This document shows, one piece after another, positions 8,857 to 17,337 of a DNA stretch of 26,192 nt; positions within the stretch are counted from its first letter, which is position 1, and the number at the start of each line of letters is the position of its first letter. The translations under genes were made by a program, and so were the position numbers. This DNA comes from Bacteroidia bacterium. GTDB taxonomy: Bacteria > Bacteroidota > Bacteroidia > Bacteroidales > Prolixibacteraceae. The stretch is from positions 1 through 26,192 of the forward strand of contig JANYJT010000164.1 of the NCBI GenBank assembly GCA_025358395.1, read 5' to 3'. The notes under the pieces were generated by a model. That model worked only from the letters and a program-made list of their open reading frames with translations, searched no databases and was not told where the DNA came from.

Positions 8857-8889
8857 TTTGAGGAATATACCTCAAATTAAACCCAGATC
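8844..8889. terminator. Shared hairpin containing both stop codons of convergent genes
   Basis: The arms 8844-8863 and 8870-8889 pair over 20 bp with one mismatch around a 6-nt loop, AATATA. The left arm contains the last codons and TAA of the Gfo/Idh-like gene. The right arm contains the TGA and last codons of the DUF4294 gene. The gene ends are thus inverted copies of each other, and the gap between the stops is only 15 bases. There is no long T run after the stem, so termination is likely but not certain. Confidence 0.75.
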
Positions 8890-9474
8890 TATTTGCATGA
8901 TGATGTATTCAATGAGCCGGTCTTCCATCACGGGGTCGTATTGAGCCTTCAGATCATGGCCAAATAGCCTGGCCACCGACTGCCAGAAAAAAGCTGAGAA
9001 TCCACCCTTGAACTCCTTGATGATCTCAAAAGAGGAATTACCGGTCTCGCGGTCAAGGAGTTTGATGAGGATACGGCCCTCTGATACTTTCATTTGACGA
9101 AGTTCGACTTCGAATTCAGAGAAAAGCTCCTTTTCCACTCCCTTTACATACTTTTTACGCTCACGCTCTGTTTTGAATGATGCGTATACCCTGTTGTACT
9201 CTGCCAGTTTGATAGCTGCAACTTTGGCCATGGGATATACCTTCTTAACTTTATATTCCAACAAGGTATACTCCCTAAGCTGTCGGGGCTTCATATCCTT
9301 TTTGTCAGGAAATATGTCGATGGGTTTGAGAAAATAATGCATGGAACTATCAGCCTGAGCAGTGACAGTATCTTTCTCTCCGCCAACATTTGTTCCGATG
9401 GTCTGAGCAAATATCACAACCGGAATAATCTGGAGTACAAAAATCAGGCACAAATATCTAAACAAAGTCGTCAT
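8872..9474 (-). CDS. DUF4294 domain protein, secreted
   Basis: This protein of 200 residues is found in Bacteroidota and its function is unknown. The N-terminus (TTLFRYLCLIFVLQIIPVVIFAQ) is a signal peptide with a likely cleavage after FAQ. The DUF4294 core starts near LREYTLLEYKVKKVYPMAKVAAIKLAEYNR in pieces and ends FFWQSVARLFGHDLKAQYDP. The charged segment SFKTERERKKYVKGVEKEL suggests a helix. I chose the ATG at 9474, which starts four residues after a TTG at 9486. It diverges from arcA with about 140 bases between the starts, and converges with the Gfo/Idh-like gene. A consensus promoter lies directly upstream. Confidence 0.85.
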   Translation of the reverse strand: MTTLFRYLCLIFVLQIIPVVIFAQTIGTNVGGEKDTVTAQADSSMHYFLKPIDIFPDKKDMKPRQLREYTLLEYKVKKVYPMAKVAAIKLAEYNRVYASFKTERERKKYVKGVEKELFSEFEVELRQMKVSEGRILIKLLDRETGNSSFEIIKEFKGGFSAFFWQSVARLFGHDLKAQYDPVMEDRLIEYIIMQIDLGLI

Positions 9475-9483
9475 AACTGTTTG

Positions 9484-9516
9484 CAAATTTAAGAAAGGAA
9501 TCAGCCTTATAACAAA
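9484..9516 (-). promoter_or_regulatory. Predicted Bacteroidota-type promoter of the DUF4294 gene
   Basis: On the minus strand a TTTG (9513-9516) is followed after 21 bases by TAAATTTG (9484-9491), a perfect match to TAnnTTTG. The start of transcription would fall only a few bases before the ATG at 9474, giving a very short leader. Confidence 0.55.
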
Positions 9517-9569
9517 TTTTGATCTGATAAAAATGGTTGTTTAACATTCTTTACCTTCCCAATATTCAA

Positions 9570-9577
9570 TATATTTG
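9570..9577 (+). promoter_or_regulatory. Predicted -7 promoter element of arcA
   Basis: TATATTTG matches the Bacteroidota -7 consensus TAnnTTTG exactly and lies 38 bases before the arcA ATG at 9616. A clear -33 TTTG at the usual distance is missing. Confidence 0.5.
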
Positions 9578-9615
9578 AGCTGAAAAAGAGAGTCAACCGG
9601 ATATAACCACTATTT

Positions 9616-10887
9616 ATGGATAAAATCAATGTAAATGTCACCTCAGAAATCGGGGAATTAGAAGGAGTTATCCTGCATAGTCCCGGCTCTGAGGTGGAGA
9701 ATATGACCCCCGAGAATGCAGAAAGAGCTCTATATAGCGATATTCTTAATCTTTCGGTTGCCACGAAAGAGTATTATGAGTTGAAGGAGGTACTTAATAA
9801 AGTAACCAGGACTTATGAAGTCAGGCAGCTATTGATAGAAGCACTTTCAAACGATCGCACCAAAGAGACACTGATCCGCAACGTTTGCGCGCAGGAAGAA
9901 GCCTACTCTGAATTGGATCTTTTGCTAGACATGCCTCCTCACATCCTTGCAAAACAACTCATCGAAGGAGTGGTTCTGAACCGGGATAATCTCACCAAAT
10001 TCCTCAGCAGTGAACGTTACTCTATGCGACCCCTGCACAATTTCCTCTTTACACGCGACTCGGCCATTACCATCGGAAATGAAGTATTGATCGGAAAAAT
10101 GGCCAGTAAAGTCAGGGAACGTGAGACCATTATCATGGAGACGATTTTCAGGGATCATCCTGCTTTTGATGTTTCAACGATCAATCCGGAGCGTGTGGCT
10201 GTCGGCCGAAATGCCTATAAAAATGCGACCATCGAAGGTGGAGATGTTGAGATCGCGAACGAAAATATCATTCTGATTGGCAGTGGCGCGCGTACTTCCA
10301 CCGAAGGTATTGACCTGCTGACGGAGATCATCAAAGATAAAAAAGAAGGTACTAAACATATTATCGTTCAGGAGTTGCCCCGGACACCTGAGTCATTCAT
10401 CCATTTGGATATGACTTTTACCCTTCTCGACAGGAATGCCTGCATGGTTTATGAACCACTGATTTTAAAGAAGACCAAGTTCCATACCATCAAGATAACG
10501 ATAGACAACGGCAAAGTTACCTCCATCAGAGAAGAGGCGAGTCTGTTGAAGGCACTCGAACGATGCGGGATGGAACTTGCCCCGATCAACTGCGGAGGCC
10601 ATGGAGATCCCTGGATCATGGAGCGGGAACAGTGGCACAGCGGAGCCAATTTCTTTGCCATTGCACCCGGCAAAGTGATTGGATATGAACGCAATGAAAA
10701 AACTCTGGAAGAGATGAACCGAAATGGCTTTGAAATCATAAAAGCCATGGATGTAATTGAAAATAGAGTGAAAATTGAGGATTATCAGAGGGCTGTAATT
10801 ACCATTGCAGGCTCTGAACTTGCCCGGGGAGGTGGCGGTGCAAGGTGTATGACGATGCCCATAAAAAGGAAAAATGTAAGCTGGTAA
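9616..10887 (+). CDS. arcA: Arginine deiminase
   Basis: Arginine deiminase hydrolyses L-arginine to citrulline and ammonia in the cytoplasm. The chain is 423 residues, near the usual 405-420. The order of motifs fits: FTRDSAITIGNE, EGGDVEIAN (substrate aspartate), ESFIHLDMTFTLLDR (catalytic histidine), the C-terminal half with REQWHSGANFFAIAPGKVIGYERN, and the nucleophile C411 in GGGGARCMTMP. The usual partners arcB, arcC and arcD (citrulline to carbamoyl phosphate and ATP) are not in the window. Energy generation by the full pathway therefore cannot be claimed; nitrogen supply or acid resistance are alternatives. A trmH-like gene starts 5 bases after the stop, suggesting co-transcription. 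Confidence 0.93.
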   Translation: MDKINVNVTSEIGELEGVILHSPGSEVENMTPENAERALYSDILNLSVATKEYYELKEVLNKVTRTYEVRQLLIEALSNDRTKETLIRNVCAQEEAYSELDLLLDMPPHILAKQLIEGVVLNRDNLTKFLSSERYSMRPLHNFLFTRDSAITIGNEVLIGKMASKVRERETIIMETIFRDHPAFDVSTINPERVAVGRNAYKNATIEGGDVEIANENIILIGSGARTSTEGIDLLTEIIKDKKEGTKHIIVQELPRTPESFIHLDMTFTLLDRNACMVYEPLILKKTKFHTIKITIDNGKVTSIREEASLLKALERCGMELAPINCGGHGDPWIMEREQWHSGANFFAIAPGKVIGYERNEKTLEEMNRNGFEIIKAMDVIENRVKIEDYQRAVITIAGSELARGGGGARCMTMPIKRKNVSW

Positions 10888-10892
10888 TTCCT

Positions 10893-11435
10893 ATGAGAAA
10901 ACTGGAAAACAGCGAACTATCAAGGCCTAATGCCGAAGAATTCAAACAATTATCCAAAATTCCACTGGTTGTTGTTTTGGATAATATCCGCAGTAGTCAT
11001 AATGTCGGATCAGTATTCAGAACCTCCGATGCCCTGCTAATCGGGAAAATTTACCTCTGTGGAATTACCTCCGTCCCACCCGACAAGGAGATCAGGAAAA
11101 CAGCACTGGGGGCAGAGAATACAGTACATTGGGAATATAACGCTTCTACCCTGGAAGTCATAAGTACCCTGAAAGCACAGGGCTATACTGTGATCGCTGT
11201 CGAACAGGTTGAAAAAAGCATTGCTCTTCCCGACTATCATCCGCCGAAAGGCAGCAAACTGGCCTTGGTCTTTGGCAATGAAGTGAAAGGGGTTCAGCAG
11301 GAAGCCGTTGACCTTTGTGACCTGACACTTGAGATTCCACAGTATGGAACAAAACATTCGTTCAATATTTCTGTGAGTGTGGGGATTGTTTTGTGGGATT
11401 TGTTTTCCAAAATGAAAGTGACTAAAGTGAACTAA
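10893..11435 (+). CDS. TrmH/SpoU-family RNA methyltransferase
   Basis: This SPOUT-class enzyme of 180 residues transfers a methyl group from SAM to a ribose 2'-OH in tRNA or rRNA; the target is not evident. The three SpoU motifs are present: motif 1 in LDNIRSSHNVGSVFRTSDA, motif 2 in LALVFGNEVKGV, and motif 3 in IPQYGTKHSFNISVSVGI, where the more usual proline-methionine and SLNVS are altered. The ATG at 10893 was chosen over an in-frame start at 10845, which would overlap arcA. There is no separate N-terminal substrate-binding domain. The last five residues, VTKVN, are encoded by the left arm of a palindrome and are probably not part of the fold. Confidence 0.88.
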   Translation: MRKLENSELSRPNAEEFKQLSKIPLVVVLDNIRSSHNVGSVFRTSDALLIGKIYLCGITSVPPDKEIRKTALGAENTVHWEYNASTLEVISTLKAQGYTVIAVEQVEKSIALPDYHPPKGSKLALVFGNEVKGVQQEAVDLCDLTLEIPQYGTKHSFNISVSVGIVLWDLFSKMKVTKVN

Positions 11436-11460
11436 AGTCACTTTAGTCACTTTTATTTTT
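11415..11460 (+). terminator. Hairpin terminator overlapping the end of the trmH-like gene
   Basis: A perfect 16-bp stem (11415-11430 with 11438-11453) closes a 7-nt loop and is followed by a T-rich tract. The arms consist of the GTGACTAAA nonamer also seen in the hydrolase-gcvP gap. The left arm lies in the coding sequence and the stop codon TAA (11433-11435) is in the loop. The next gene starts at 11478. Confidence 0.85.
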
Positions 11461-11477
11461 TTTATTATTTTTGCTAC

Positions 11478-12602
11478 ATGGCCATAACTATCCGAACTGT
11501 CGAAAACAAAAAAGACCTGCGTCTTTTTATTCACCTTCCCGCTGAGATCCACAAGGATCATTCCAATTGGGTTCCACCTTTGTACATGGATGAGTGGGAA
11601 TATTTTAACCCCAAAAAGAATGGATTATTCGACCATTGCGAGCATATCCTGCTGCTGGCTTTTAAAGGCGGGAAATGCGTAGGTCGATGCATGGGACTGG
11701 TCAGCAAAGATTACAACGAGTCTCACAACGAGAATCATGTGCGATTTTCAAACATGGAGACTTACAACGATCCCGAAGTATTTAGTGCCCTAATCAACCG
11801 CGTTGCCGAATGGGGTAAATCATTCGGCATGGTTCAGATTGTCGGACCTTTGGCATTCTCAGACAAGGATCCACAGGGGTTTTTGATTGAAGGTTATGAC
11901 AAACCTGTGGTGATCGCCTCCAACTGCAATTTCCCCTATATGGTGGATTTGACGGAGGCTGCAGGCTTTACCAAGAAGGTCGATTGCGTGGTGTATCAAA
12001 TTCCGATTCCGGATGAGATTCCTCCACTTCACCAAAAAATTCTGGAACGTGCTGAAAAGCAAAATACCAACTTAAAACTGCTTCAGTTTACCTCCAGGCG
12101 TAAAATTAAACCTTTGATCAGGCCGGCGCTGCATTTGGTGAACAGAACCTTCACAGACATTTATGGGTTTCTTCCATTCAACGAAAAAGAGATGGACGAT
12201 TTTGCCAATAAATATCTCTTTCTGATCAATCCCCGGTTTGTCAAACTGATCGCCAATGAGAACGATGAAATCATCGCGCTGTTTATTGCGATGGACGATA
12301 TCAGTGAAGGGATCAAAAAATCAAAAGGATACCTCTTTCCTTTTGGGATATTTCAAATTTTTGCAGCCGCCCGCAAAACGAAACAGATCAACTTACTTCT
12401 CGGAGCCATCGATCCGCGTTATCAGGGACGCGGACTGGATGTCTGGATGGGACTCAGCCTGGTCAAATCAGCCAGGGAGGCCGGAAAGAATGTGATGGAC
12501 TCCCACCTGGAACTGGAGTATAATACCAAGGTAAGAGCCGAAATGGAGAAGTTCGGTGGAAAGGTTTACAAGAAGTTCAGGATTTATCAAAGGGATATCT
12601 GA
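11478..12602 (+). CDS. GNAT-superfamily N-acetyltransferase-like protein
   Basis: This 374-residue cytoplasmic protein resembles the YghO-like group of GNAT proteins; the substrate is unknown. The N-terminal part has the typical HKDHSNWVPPLYMDEWEYFNPKKNGLFDHCEH segment in pieces, then LLLAFKGGKCVGRCMGLV, the first GNAT core strands. GPLAFSDKDPQGFLIEGYD and the C-terminal LLGAIDPRYQGRGLDVWMG (the acetyl-CoA-binding region) follow. It is separated from the trmH-like gene by a terminator-like palindrome, so it probably has its own promoter. No membrane segments or signal peptide are seen. Confidence 0.75.
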   Translation: MAITIRTVENKKDLRLFIHLPAEIHKDHSNWVPPLYMDEWEYFNPKKNGLFDHCEHILLLAFKGGKCVGRCMGLVSKDYNESHNENHVRFSNMETYNDPEVFSALINRVAEWGKSFGMVQIVGPLAFSDKDPQGFLIEGYDKPVVIASNCNFPYMVDLTEAAGFTKKVDCVVYQIPIPDEIPPLHQKILERAEKQNTNLKLLQFTSRRKIKPLIRPALHLVNRTFTDIYGFLPFNEKEMDDFANKYLFLINPRFVKLIANENDEIIALFIAMDDISEGIKKSKGYLFPFGIFQIFAAARKTKQINLLLGAIDPRYQGRGLDVWMGLSLVKSAREAGKNVMDSHLELEYNTKVRAEMEKFGGKVYKKFRIYQRDI

Positions 12603-12688
12603 CTTAGCAATTAGTCCTCGGTTAAGTAATTAATAAAATTTTGTTTAAAGGTCAAATCAACGCAATCCAACCATTTTAACAACAAGAC

Positions 12689-12847
12689 ATGAACATATTG
12701 TATATTTTGATTGGGGTTAGTCTGTTCGCTGCCTTGATCTTTTTAGCCATGTTTATTTGGGCAGTTAAAACCGGTCAGTTTGAAGACAATTATACCCCAT
12801 CGGTTCGGATTTTATTTGAAGAAAATGAAGAAGAAAATAAAAAATAA
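12689..12847 (+). CDS. ccoS: cbb3 oxidase maturation protein CcoS
   Basis: CcoS is a small inner-membrane protein needed for cofactor insertion into cbb3 cytochrome oxidase. The 52-residue product has one transmembrane helix (about residues 4-25, LYILIGVSLFAALIFLAMFI) followed by the CcoS signature WAVKTGQFEDNYTPSVRILF and an acidic tail. The length and motif match the family. It begins the oxidase locus, 29 bases before ccoNO. Confidence 0.93.
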   Translation: MNILYILIGVSLFAALIFLAMFIWAVKTGQFEDNYTPSVRILFEENEEENKK

Positions 12848-12876
12848 CACACCTATAGAATTCATTTATACCGCTT

Positions 12877-15027
12877 ATGGAAATACAAAAATTTAATTAT
12901 GACAATGCGATTGTAAGGAATTTTATCTATGCAACGCTGGTTTGGGGAGCCGTAGCTCTCCTGGTAGGGTTGGTTATTGCTTTGCAGCTTGCCTTTCCTG
13001 CCCTCAATTTCGGGCTGGAATTCACCTCCTTTGGAAGAGTCAGGCCGGTGCACACCAATGCAGTGATCTTTGCCTTTATTGGCAATGCCATATTTTCTGG
13101 AGTTTACTATTCAATGCAACGCGTGCTGAAAGCCAGATTATTCAATGACCTTCTTGGAAGATTGCACTTTTGGATTTGGCAAACCATTATTCTACTGGCT
13201 GCAGTTACATTACTCAGTGGTTTCACAACCGGTAAGGAGTATGCCGAATTAGAATGGCCAATCGACCTTTTGATTGCTGTGGCATGGTTGTGCTTTGGTG
13301 CCAACATGATTGGAACAGTTGTCAAACGCCGGGAAAAACATATTTATGCTGCTGTCTGGTGGTATCTCGCCACATTTATTGGCGTAACCATCCTGCATGT
13401 GGTCAATTCAATTGAGTTGCCTGTTTCTTTCTTAAAAAGTTATCCAATTTATGCGGGAGCTCAGGATGCCGTTGTGCAGTGGTGGTATGGCCATAATGCG
13501 GTGGCGTTCTTTCTTACAACTCCGTTTTTAGGATTGATGTACTACTATCTGCCAAAGGCATCCGGCAGACCGATATATTCCTATCAACTTTCAATTATTC
13601 ATTTTTGGTCGCTCATATTTTTGTACATGTGGGCAGGACCTCATCATCTCTTATTCCAGGCTCTTCCGGACTGGGTACAGGCACTGGGAGTTACCTTTTC
13701 GATCATGCTGATAGCTCCTTCATGGGGTGGTATGGTGAACGGATTACTAACACTTCGTGGTGCCTGGGATAAAGTTCGAGAAGATCCGGGATTGAAATTT
13801 ATGGTTGTTGCGATCACAGCCTACGGTATGGCAACATTTGAAGGTCCGATGATGTCACTCAAAAGTGTCAATGCCATCAGCCATTTCACCGACTGGACGA
13901 TCGCCCACACGCACATCGCGGGAATGGGATGGAATGGAGGTCTGATCTTCGGGATGTTCTACTGGCTGGTTCCCAAACTTTTCAAAACGCCACTTCATTC
14001 CAAAAAACTCGCCAATACCCATTTCTGGATTGCGACGCTTGGAATATTGCTTTTTGCCATCCCACTGTACTGGGCAGGTATAACCCAGTGGCTTATGCTT
14101 CGGGAATACAATGCTGACGGATTGTTGGCTTATCCTATATTCATGGAGACAACGATTCGTATCCTTCCAATGTACCACATCAGAATTTTGGGAGGGGCGC
14201 TTTATTTTACCGGATTCATTATTTTCCTCGTCAACATGATCAGGACCATACGCATTGGGCAGATTGTGCCCAATGAAGCAGCAGAAGCACCTGCACTTGT
14301 CAACACCGCAACCCGCAAGGAGACTGGAGAAACACCTCATCGTTGGCTCGAAAGAAAGGGCGTTCGCCTGGCTATATTCATGTTTGTAGCACTTGCCATC
14401 GGAGGTGCCGTTGAGATTATTCCGATGTTAAAGGTTCAATCAAACATACCAACAATCTCAACTGTCACCCCATATTCGCCTCTGGAACTTGCGGGAAGGG
14501 ATATTTACATTTCGAATGGATGTTATACCTGTCATTCTCAGCAGGTTAGACCACTTCGTTTTGAAACCGATCGCTATGGGGAATACTCTAAAATTGGAGA
14601 ATTTGTCTATGACCATCCATTCCAATGGGGTTCACGCCGTACCGGACCGGATTTGGCAAGAGCAGGATTTATGGGCAGTTCTACCTATAAAACAGCAATT
14701 TGGCATTACAACCATTTTTTTAAACCGTCCATTGTTGTGCCTAAATCCATCATGCCTGCTTATCCGTTTTTAGCTGAAAAAGAGGTAGATGTAAATGGAG
14801 TTCCTGCCAAAATCAGGGCCATGAAAATGCTTGGCGTACCTTACCAGGATGGTTTTGACAAACAAGCTGTTTCAGTATATCTTGCAGATGCTCAAAAAAT
14901 TTCTGATGAGTTGAAACTCGCCGGTGTAGAGATCAAACCAACCAAGGAGATCATTGCAGTGATAGCTTACCTGCATAAACTTGGCAGGGACATTTCACCT
15001 GCCGGCGCTGCAGCAGCTTCTAAATAA
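12877..15027 (+). CDS. ccoNO: cbb3-type cytochrome c oxidase, fused subunits I and II (CcoN-CcoO)
   Basis: The 716-residue protein carries the catalytic subunit and the mono-haem c subunit in one chain, the arrangement usual in Bacteroidota. Residues about 1-475 are CcoN with around 12 transmembrane helices: a low-spin haem ligand in RPVHTNAVIF (H59), CuB ligands in WWYGHNAVAF and GPHHLLF, the nearby tyrosine of FLYMWAGPHH, and HTHIAGMGWNG. Residues about 495-716 are CcoO, with an anchor helix (LAIFMFVALAIGGAVEII), the haem c site CYTCH (C549, C552, H553) and the axial Met in KSIMPAYPF. The enzyme reduces O2 to water with high affinity and pumps protons. It is in the same strand and tight spacing as ccoQ and ccoP. 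Confidence 0.97.
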   Translation: MEIQKFNYDNAIVRNFIYATLVWGAVALLVGLVIALQLAFPALNFGLEFTSFGRVRPVHTNAVIFAFIGNAIFSGVYYSMQRVLKARLFNDLLGRLHFWIWQTIILLAAVTLLSGFTTGKEYAELEWPIDLLIAVAWLCFGANMIGTVVKRREKHIYAAVWWYLATFIGVTILHVVNSIELPVSFLKSYPIYAGAQDAVVQWWYGHNAVAFFLTTPFLGLMYYYLPKASGRPIYSYQLSIIHFWSLIFLYMWAGPHHLLFQALPDWVQALGVTFSIMLIAPSWGGMVNGLLTLRGAWDKVREDPGLKFMVVAITAYGMATFEGPMMSLKSVNAISHFTDWTIAHTHIAGMGWNGGLIFGMFYWLVPKLFKTPLHSKKLANTHFWIATLGILLFAIPLYWAGITQWLMLREYNADGLLAYPIFMETTIRILPMYHIRILGGALYFTGFIIFLVNMIRTIRIGQIVPNEAAEAPALVNTATRKETGETPHRWLERKGVRLAIFMFVALAIGGAVEIIPMLKVQSNIPTISTVTPYSPLELAGRDIYISNGCYTCHSQQVRPLRFETDRYGEYSKIGEFVYDHPFQWGSRRTGPDLARAGFMGSSTYKTAIWHYNHFFKPSIVVPKSIMPAYPFLAEKEVDVNGVPAKIRAMKMLGVPYQDGFDKQAVSVYLADAQKISDELKLAGVEIKPTKEIIAVIAYLHKLGRDISPAGAAAASK

Positions 15028-15036
15028 TCGTTAGCT

Positions 15037-15225
15037 ATGGGATTTGTAAGTGAGACTTTATCGGGGGTAGATGGAATACAATGGTATTATATCGTTGGAA
15101 TCATCTTATTTGTCGGATTATTTATTGGTGTGGTTATTTATACTTACAACATCCCGAAAAAGGATCTTGACAAATTCAAGTCCTCCATTTTTGAAAAGGA
15201 AGAATTAAATAAACATTCATATTGA
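15037..15225 (+). CDS. ccoQ: cbb3 oxidase small subunit CcoQ-like
   Basis: This 62-residue protein has one transmembrane helix (about residues 17-38, YYIVGIILFVGLFIGVVIYT) followed by a short charged cytoplasmic tail beginning NIPKKDLDKFKSS. Position between ccoNO and ccoP (9 bases after ccoNO) and the topology identify it as the CcoQ/FixQ stabilising subunit. Sequence identity in this family is low, so the call rests mainly on context. Confidence 0.8.
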   Translation: MGFVSETLSGVDGIQWYYIVGIILFVGLFIGVVIYTYNIPKKDLDKFKSSIFEKEELNKHSY

Positions 15226-15263
15226 TAAAGCCGTTAGTTACAACAGTTAATAAATAAAGAGAC

Positions 15264-15830
15264 ATGAACAACAATACGCAGGATGATAAACTTTTTGCCG
15301 ATCACAACTATGACGGAATCACAGAATTAAATAACCCGTCACCATATTGGGTACTATTATTGTTTCTTGGGACTATCGGCTTTTCCCTTTTCTATGCTGT
15401 TCAATATTTCGGTTATCCAAACAACGGAAGGGACCAGATAAGTGAGTACAACAAGCAGATAGCCATGGCAGGAAAACAACCATTTAATCAGATTCCTTCT
15501 GATATGAACGCTGCCTTTGTATTCACCAAGGAGCAAATGGCTGAGGGTGCAAAGATCTTTGTGGAAAAAGGATGCATTGCTTGTCATGGAACCAAAGGCG
15601 AAGGAAATGCCATTGGCCCAAACATGACCGACAAATTCTGGATTCATGGTTGCAAACCGGCAGATTTGCTGAAAGTAATCACCGATGGCGTACCTGAAAA
15701 AGGCATGGCTCCTTATAAAGCAATGATGACTGAAGCACAAATGAAGAGTGTTATTGCCTATATTTTAGGTACCTTAGCAGGATCAAATCCTCCAAATGCC
15801 AAAGCGCCACAAGGAGTTGAGTGTAAATAA
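15264..15830 (+). CDS. ccoP: cbb3 oxidase c-type cytochrome subunit CcoP, single haem
   Basis: CcoP passes electrons from soluble cytochromes to CcoO. This 188-residue form has an N-terminal CcoP segment ending in a transmembrane helix (SPYWVLLLFLGTIGFSLFYA) and a single cytochrome c domain with CIACH (C104, C107, H108). An axial methionine is likely in KGMAPYKAMM. Proteobacterial CcoP is about 300 residues with two haem sites; only one is present here and no second CxxCH occurs. Short mono-haem forms are known to me in this phylum, but I cannot verify how common they are. ccoG starts 5 bases after the stop. Confidence 0.93.
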   Translation: MNNNTQDDKLFADHNYDGITELNNPSPYWVLLLFLGTIGFSLFYAVQYFGYPNNGRDQISEYNKQIAMAGKQPFNQIPSDMNAAFVFTKEQMAEGAKIFVEKGCIACHGTKGEGNAIGPNMTDKFWIHGCKPADLLKVITDGVPEKGMAPYKAMMTEAQMKSVIAYILGTLAGSNPPNAKAPQGVECK

Positions 15831-15835
15831 CCTGC

Positions 15836-17206
15836 ATGGATAAAAACAACGATCAGGATTTTCGGGACCGACCAATCAACATTGACGCTTCGGGTCAACG
15901 AAAGCGGATCAATGCCAAACAACCAAAAGGGAAATGGTATACACGAAGAAATATCGTTGGGTATGCCTTAATTCTCTTTTTGGTTCTTGCACCGTTATTG
16001 AAAATCCACGGACATCCCTTCATGATGCTCGACATCCTCAACCGAAAATTTTATATTTTCGGGTTGATGGTCTTCGCCGAGGACACCTACATATTGGCTC
16101 TGGTAATGGCAGTTGCTGTGGTCTCCATTGTACTGTTCACAGTGGTTTTCGGGAGATTATTTTGTGGCTGGGCTTGCCCTCAGACGCTTTTTTTGGAGCT
16201 GGTTTACCGCAAAATTGAATTTCTCTTTGACGGAAACGGCAGGAAAGGCAAGAAGAAGCTTGATCCTTCAAATACTTCCCTGATCAGAATGTTGGCCAAA
16301 CATACGGTTTACATTCTTGTCTCGATCTTCTTTACCAATGTGTTTTTGTTGTGGTTCATTGGACCGGAACAGTTGTTAAAAATCGCAACCGAGCCCGTCA
16401 GTGACCATCTCGCAGGGTTCCTTATTATGATGGCCCTCTCCATTTTTTATTACTGGGTATATTCCTACTTCAGAGAGCAGATTTGCACCCTTTTTTGCCC
16501 CTATGGCAGGATGCAGGGAGTGTTGCTCGACAACAACTCCATTTCTGTCATCTATGACTACAAACGTGGTGAACCCAGAAATTCCAAGGTTTCTGAAGGA
16601 GGAGACTGCATCAACTGTTTGCAGTGTATTTCTGTCTGCCCTACCGGGATTGATATTAGAAATGGTTCACAGCTGGAATGCATCCATTGTGCTGCCTGCA
16701 TCGATGAGTGTAACCTGGTGATGAAAAAAATCGGCAAGCCATATAACCTGATCAGGTACGATTCTGTTCAGGGGGTGGAAATCGGTAAGCGATCCTTGTT
16801 AAATGCCAGATCCATAGCCTACACCGCTGTGCTGGTGATACTTATGATAATTTTAGCCTTCACGGCGGGAAGAAGAACCATCATCGACGTTACCCTGTGG
16901 CGCGCACAAGGAACTCTATATCAAAAACTTGACGAAAATACTTTTTCCAATATTTACCAAATCATGTTTCTAAACAAGGGGGACGAACCATTGGAACTGA
17001 CTCTTCGGTTGCTTGATTTTCCCAATGGTGAGCTTAGCATCGCAGACAACAAAGTTGTTCTTCCGCCAAATGGCAAATTGAAAGAGGTGATGATTATTAA
17101 GCTTAAAAAGGGTAATCTTACCGGCCGGGAGACCGTTTGTAAAATTGGTTTGTTCAATGGGAGCGAGCTCAAAGAGACCGTCACAACCAATTTCCTGGGG
17201 CCTTGA
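15836..17206 (+). CDS. ccoG: cbb3 oxidase accessory protein CcoG (ferredoxin-like, copper handling)
   Basis: CcoG is an inner-membrane iron-sulphur protein. In other bacteria it reduces copper for delivery to the cbb3 oxidase. The 456-residue chain shows N-terminal membrane helices, the CGWACPQ motif starting at C110, a further Cys segment QICTLFCPYGRMQG, and a ferredoxin-type double 4Fe-4S site (CINCLQCISVCPTG and CIHCAACIDECN). The C-terminal third after a last helix (TAVLVILMIILAFTAG) is an immunoglobulin-like periplasmic domain. It follows ccoP directly in the operon. Confidence 0.95.
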   Translation: MDKNNDQDFRDRPINIDASGQRKRINAKQPKGKWYTRRNIVGYALILFLVLAPLLKIHGHPFMMLDILNRKFYIFGLMVFAEDTYILALVMAVAVVSIVLFTVVFGRLFCGWACPQTLFLELVYRKIEFLFDGNGRKGKKKLDPSNTSLIRMLAKHTVYILVSIFFTNVFLLWFIGPEQLLKIATEPVSDHLAGFLIMMALSIFYYWVYSYFREQICTLFCPYGRMQGVLLDNNSISVIYDYKRGEPRNSKVSEGGDCINCLQCISVCPTGIDIRNGSQLECIHCAACIDECNLVMKKIGKPYNLIRYDSVQGVEIGKRSLLNARSIAYTAVLVILMIILAFTAGRRTIIDVTLWRAQGTLYQKLDENTFSNIYQIMFLNKGDEPLELTLRLLDFPNGELSIADNKVVLPPNGKLKEVMIIKLKKGNLTGRETVCKIGLFNGSELKETVTTNFLGP

Positions 17207-17337
17207 AGAACGAAGTGTGAACAATGAACAGGGAATAACGATTTATTCACCGGCAGATTACATATCTACTGGAGCTTTTGCCGGAGATTTTCCTGGAGCA
17301 AGGGACCAGAAAAAGTAATTAAAAATTGAAACTAAAT

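Noticed and set aside
12603..12688. FNR/CRP-type or consensus promoter before ccoS
   Set aside because: The gap is AT-rich, but I found no TTGAT-type dyad and only a one-mismatch version of TAnnTTTG, too weak to list.
13855..14340. 161-codon minus-strand open frame inside ccoNO
   Set aside because: It is antisense to conserved CcoN helices and has a composition typical of shadow frames.
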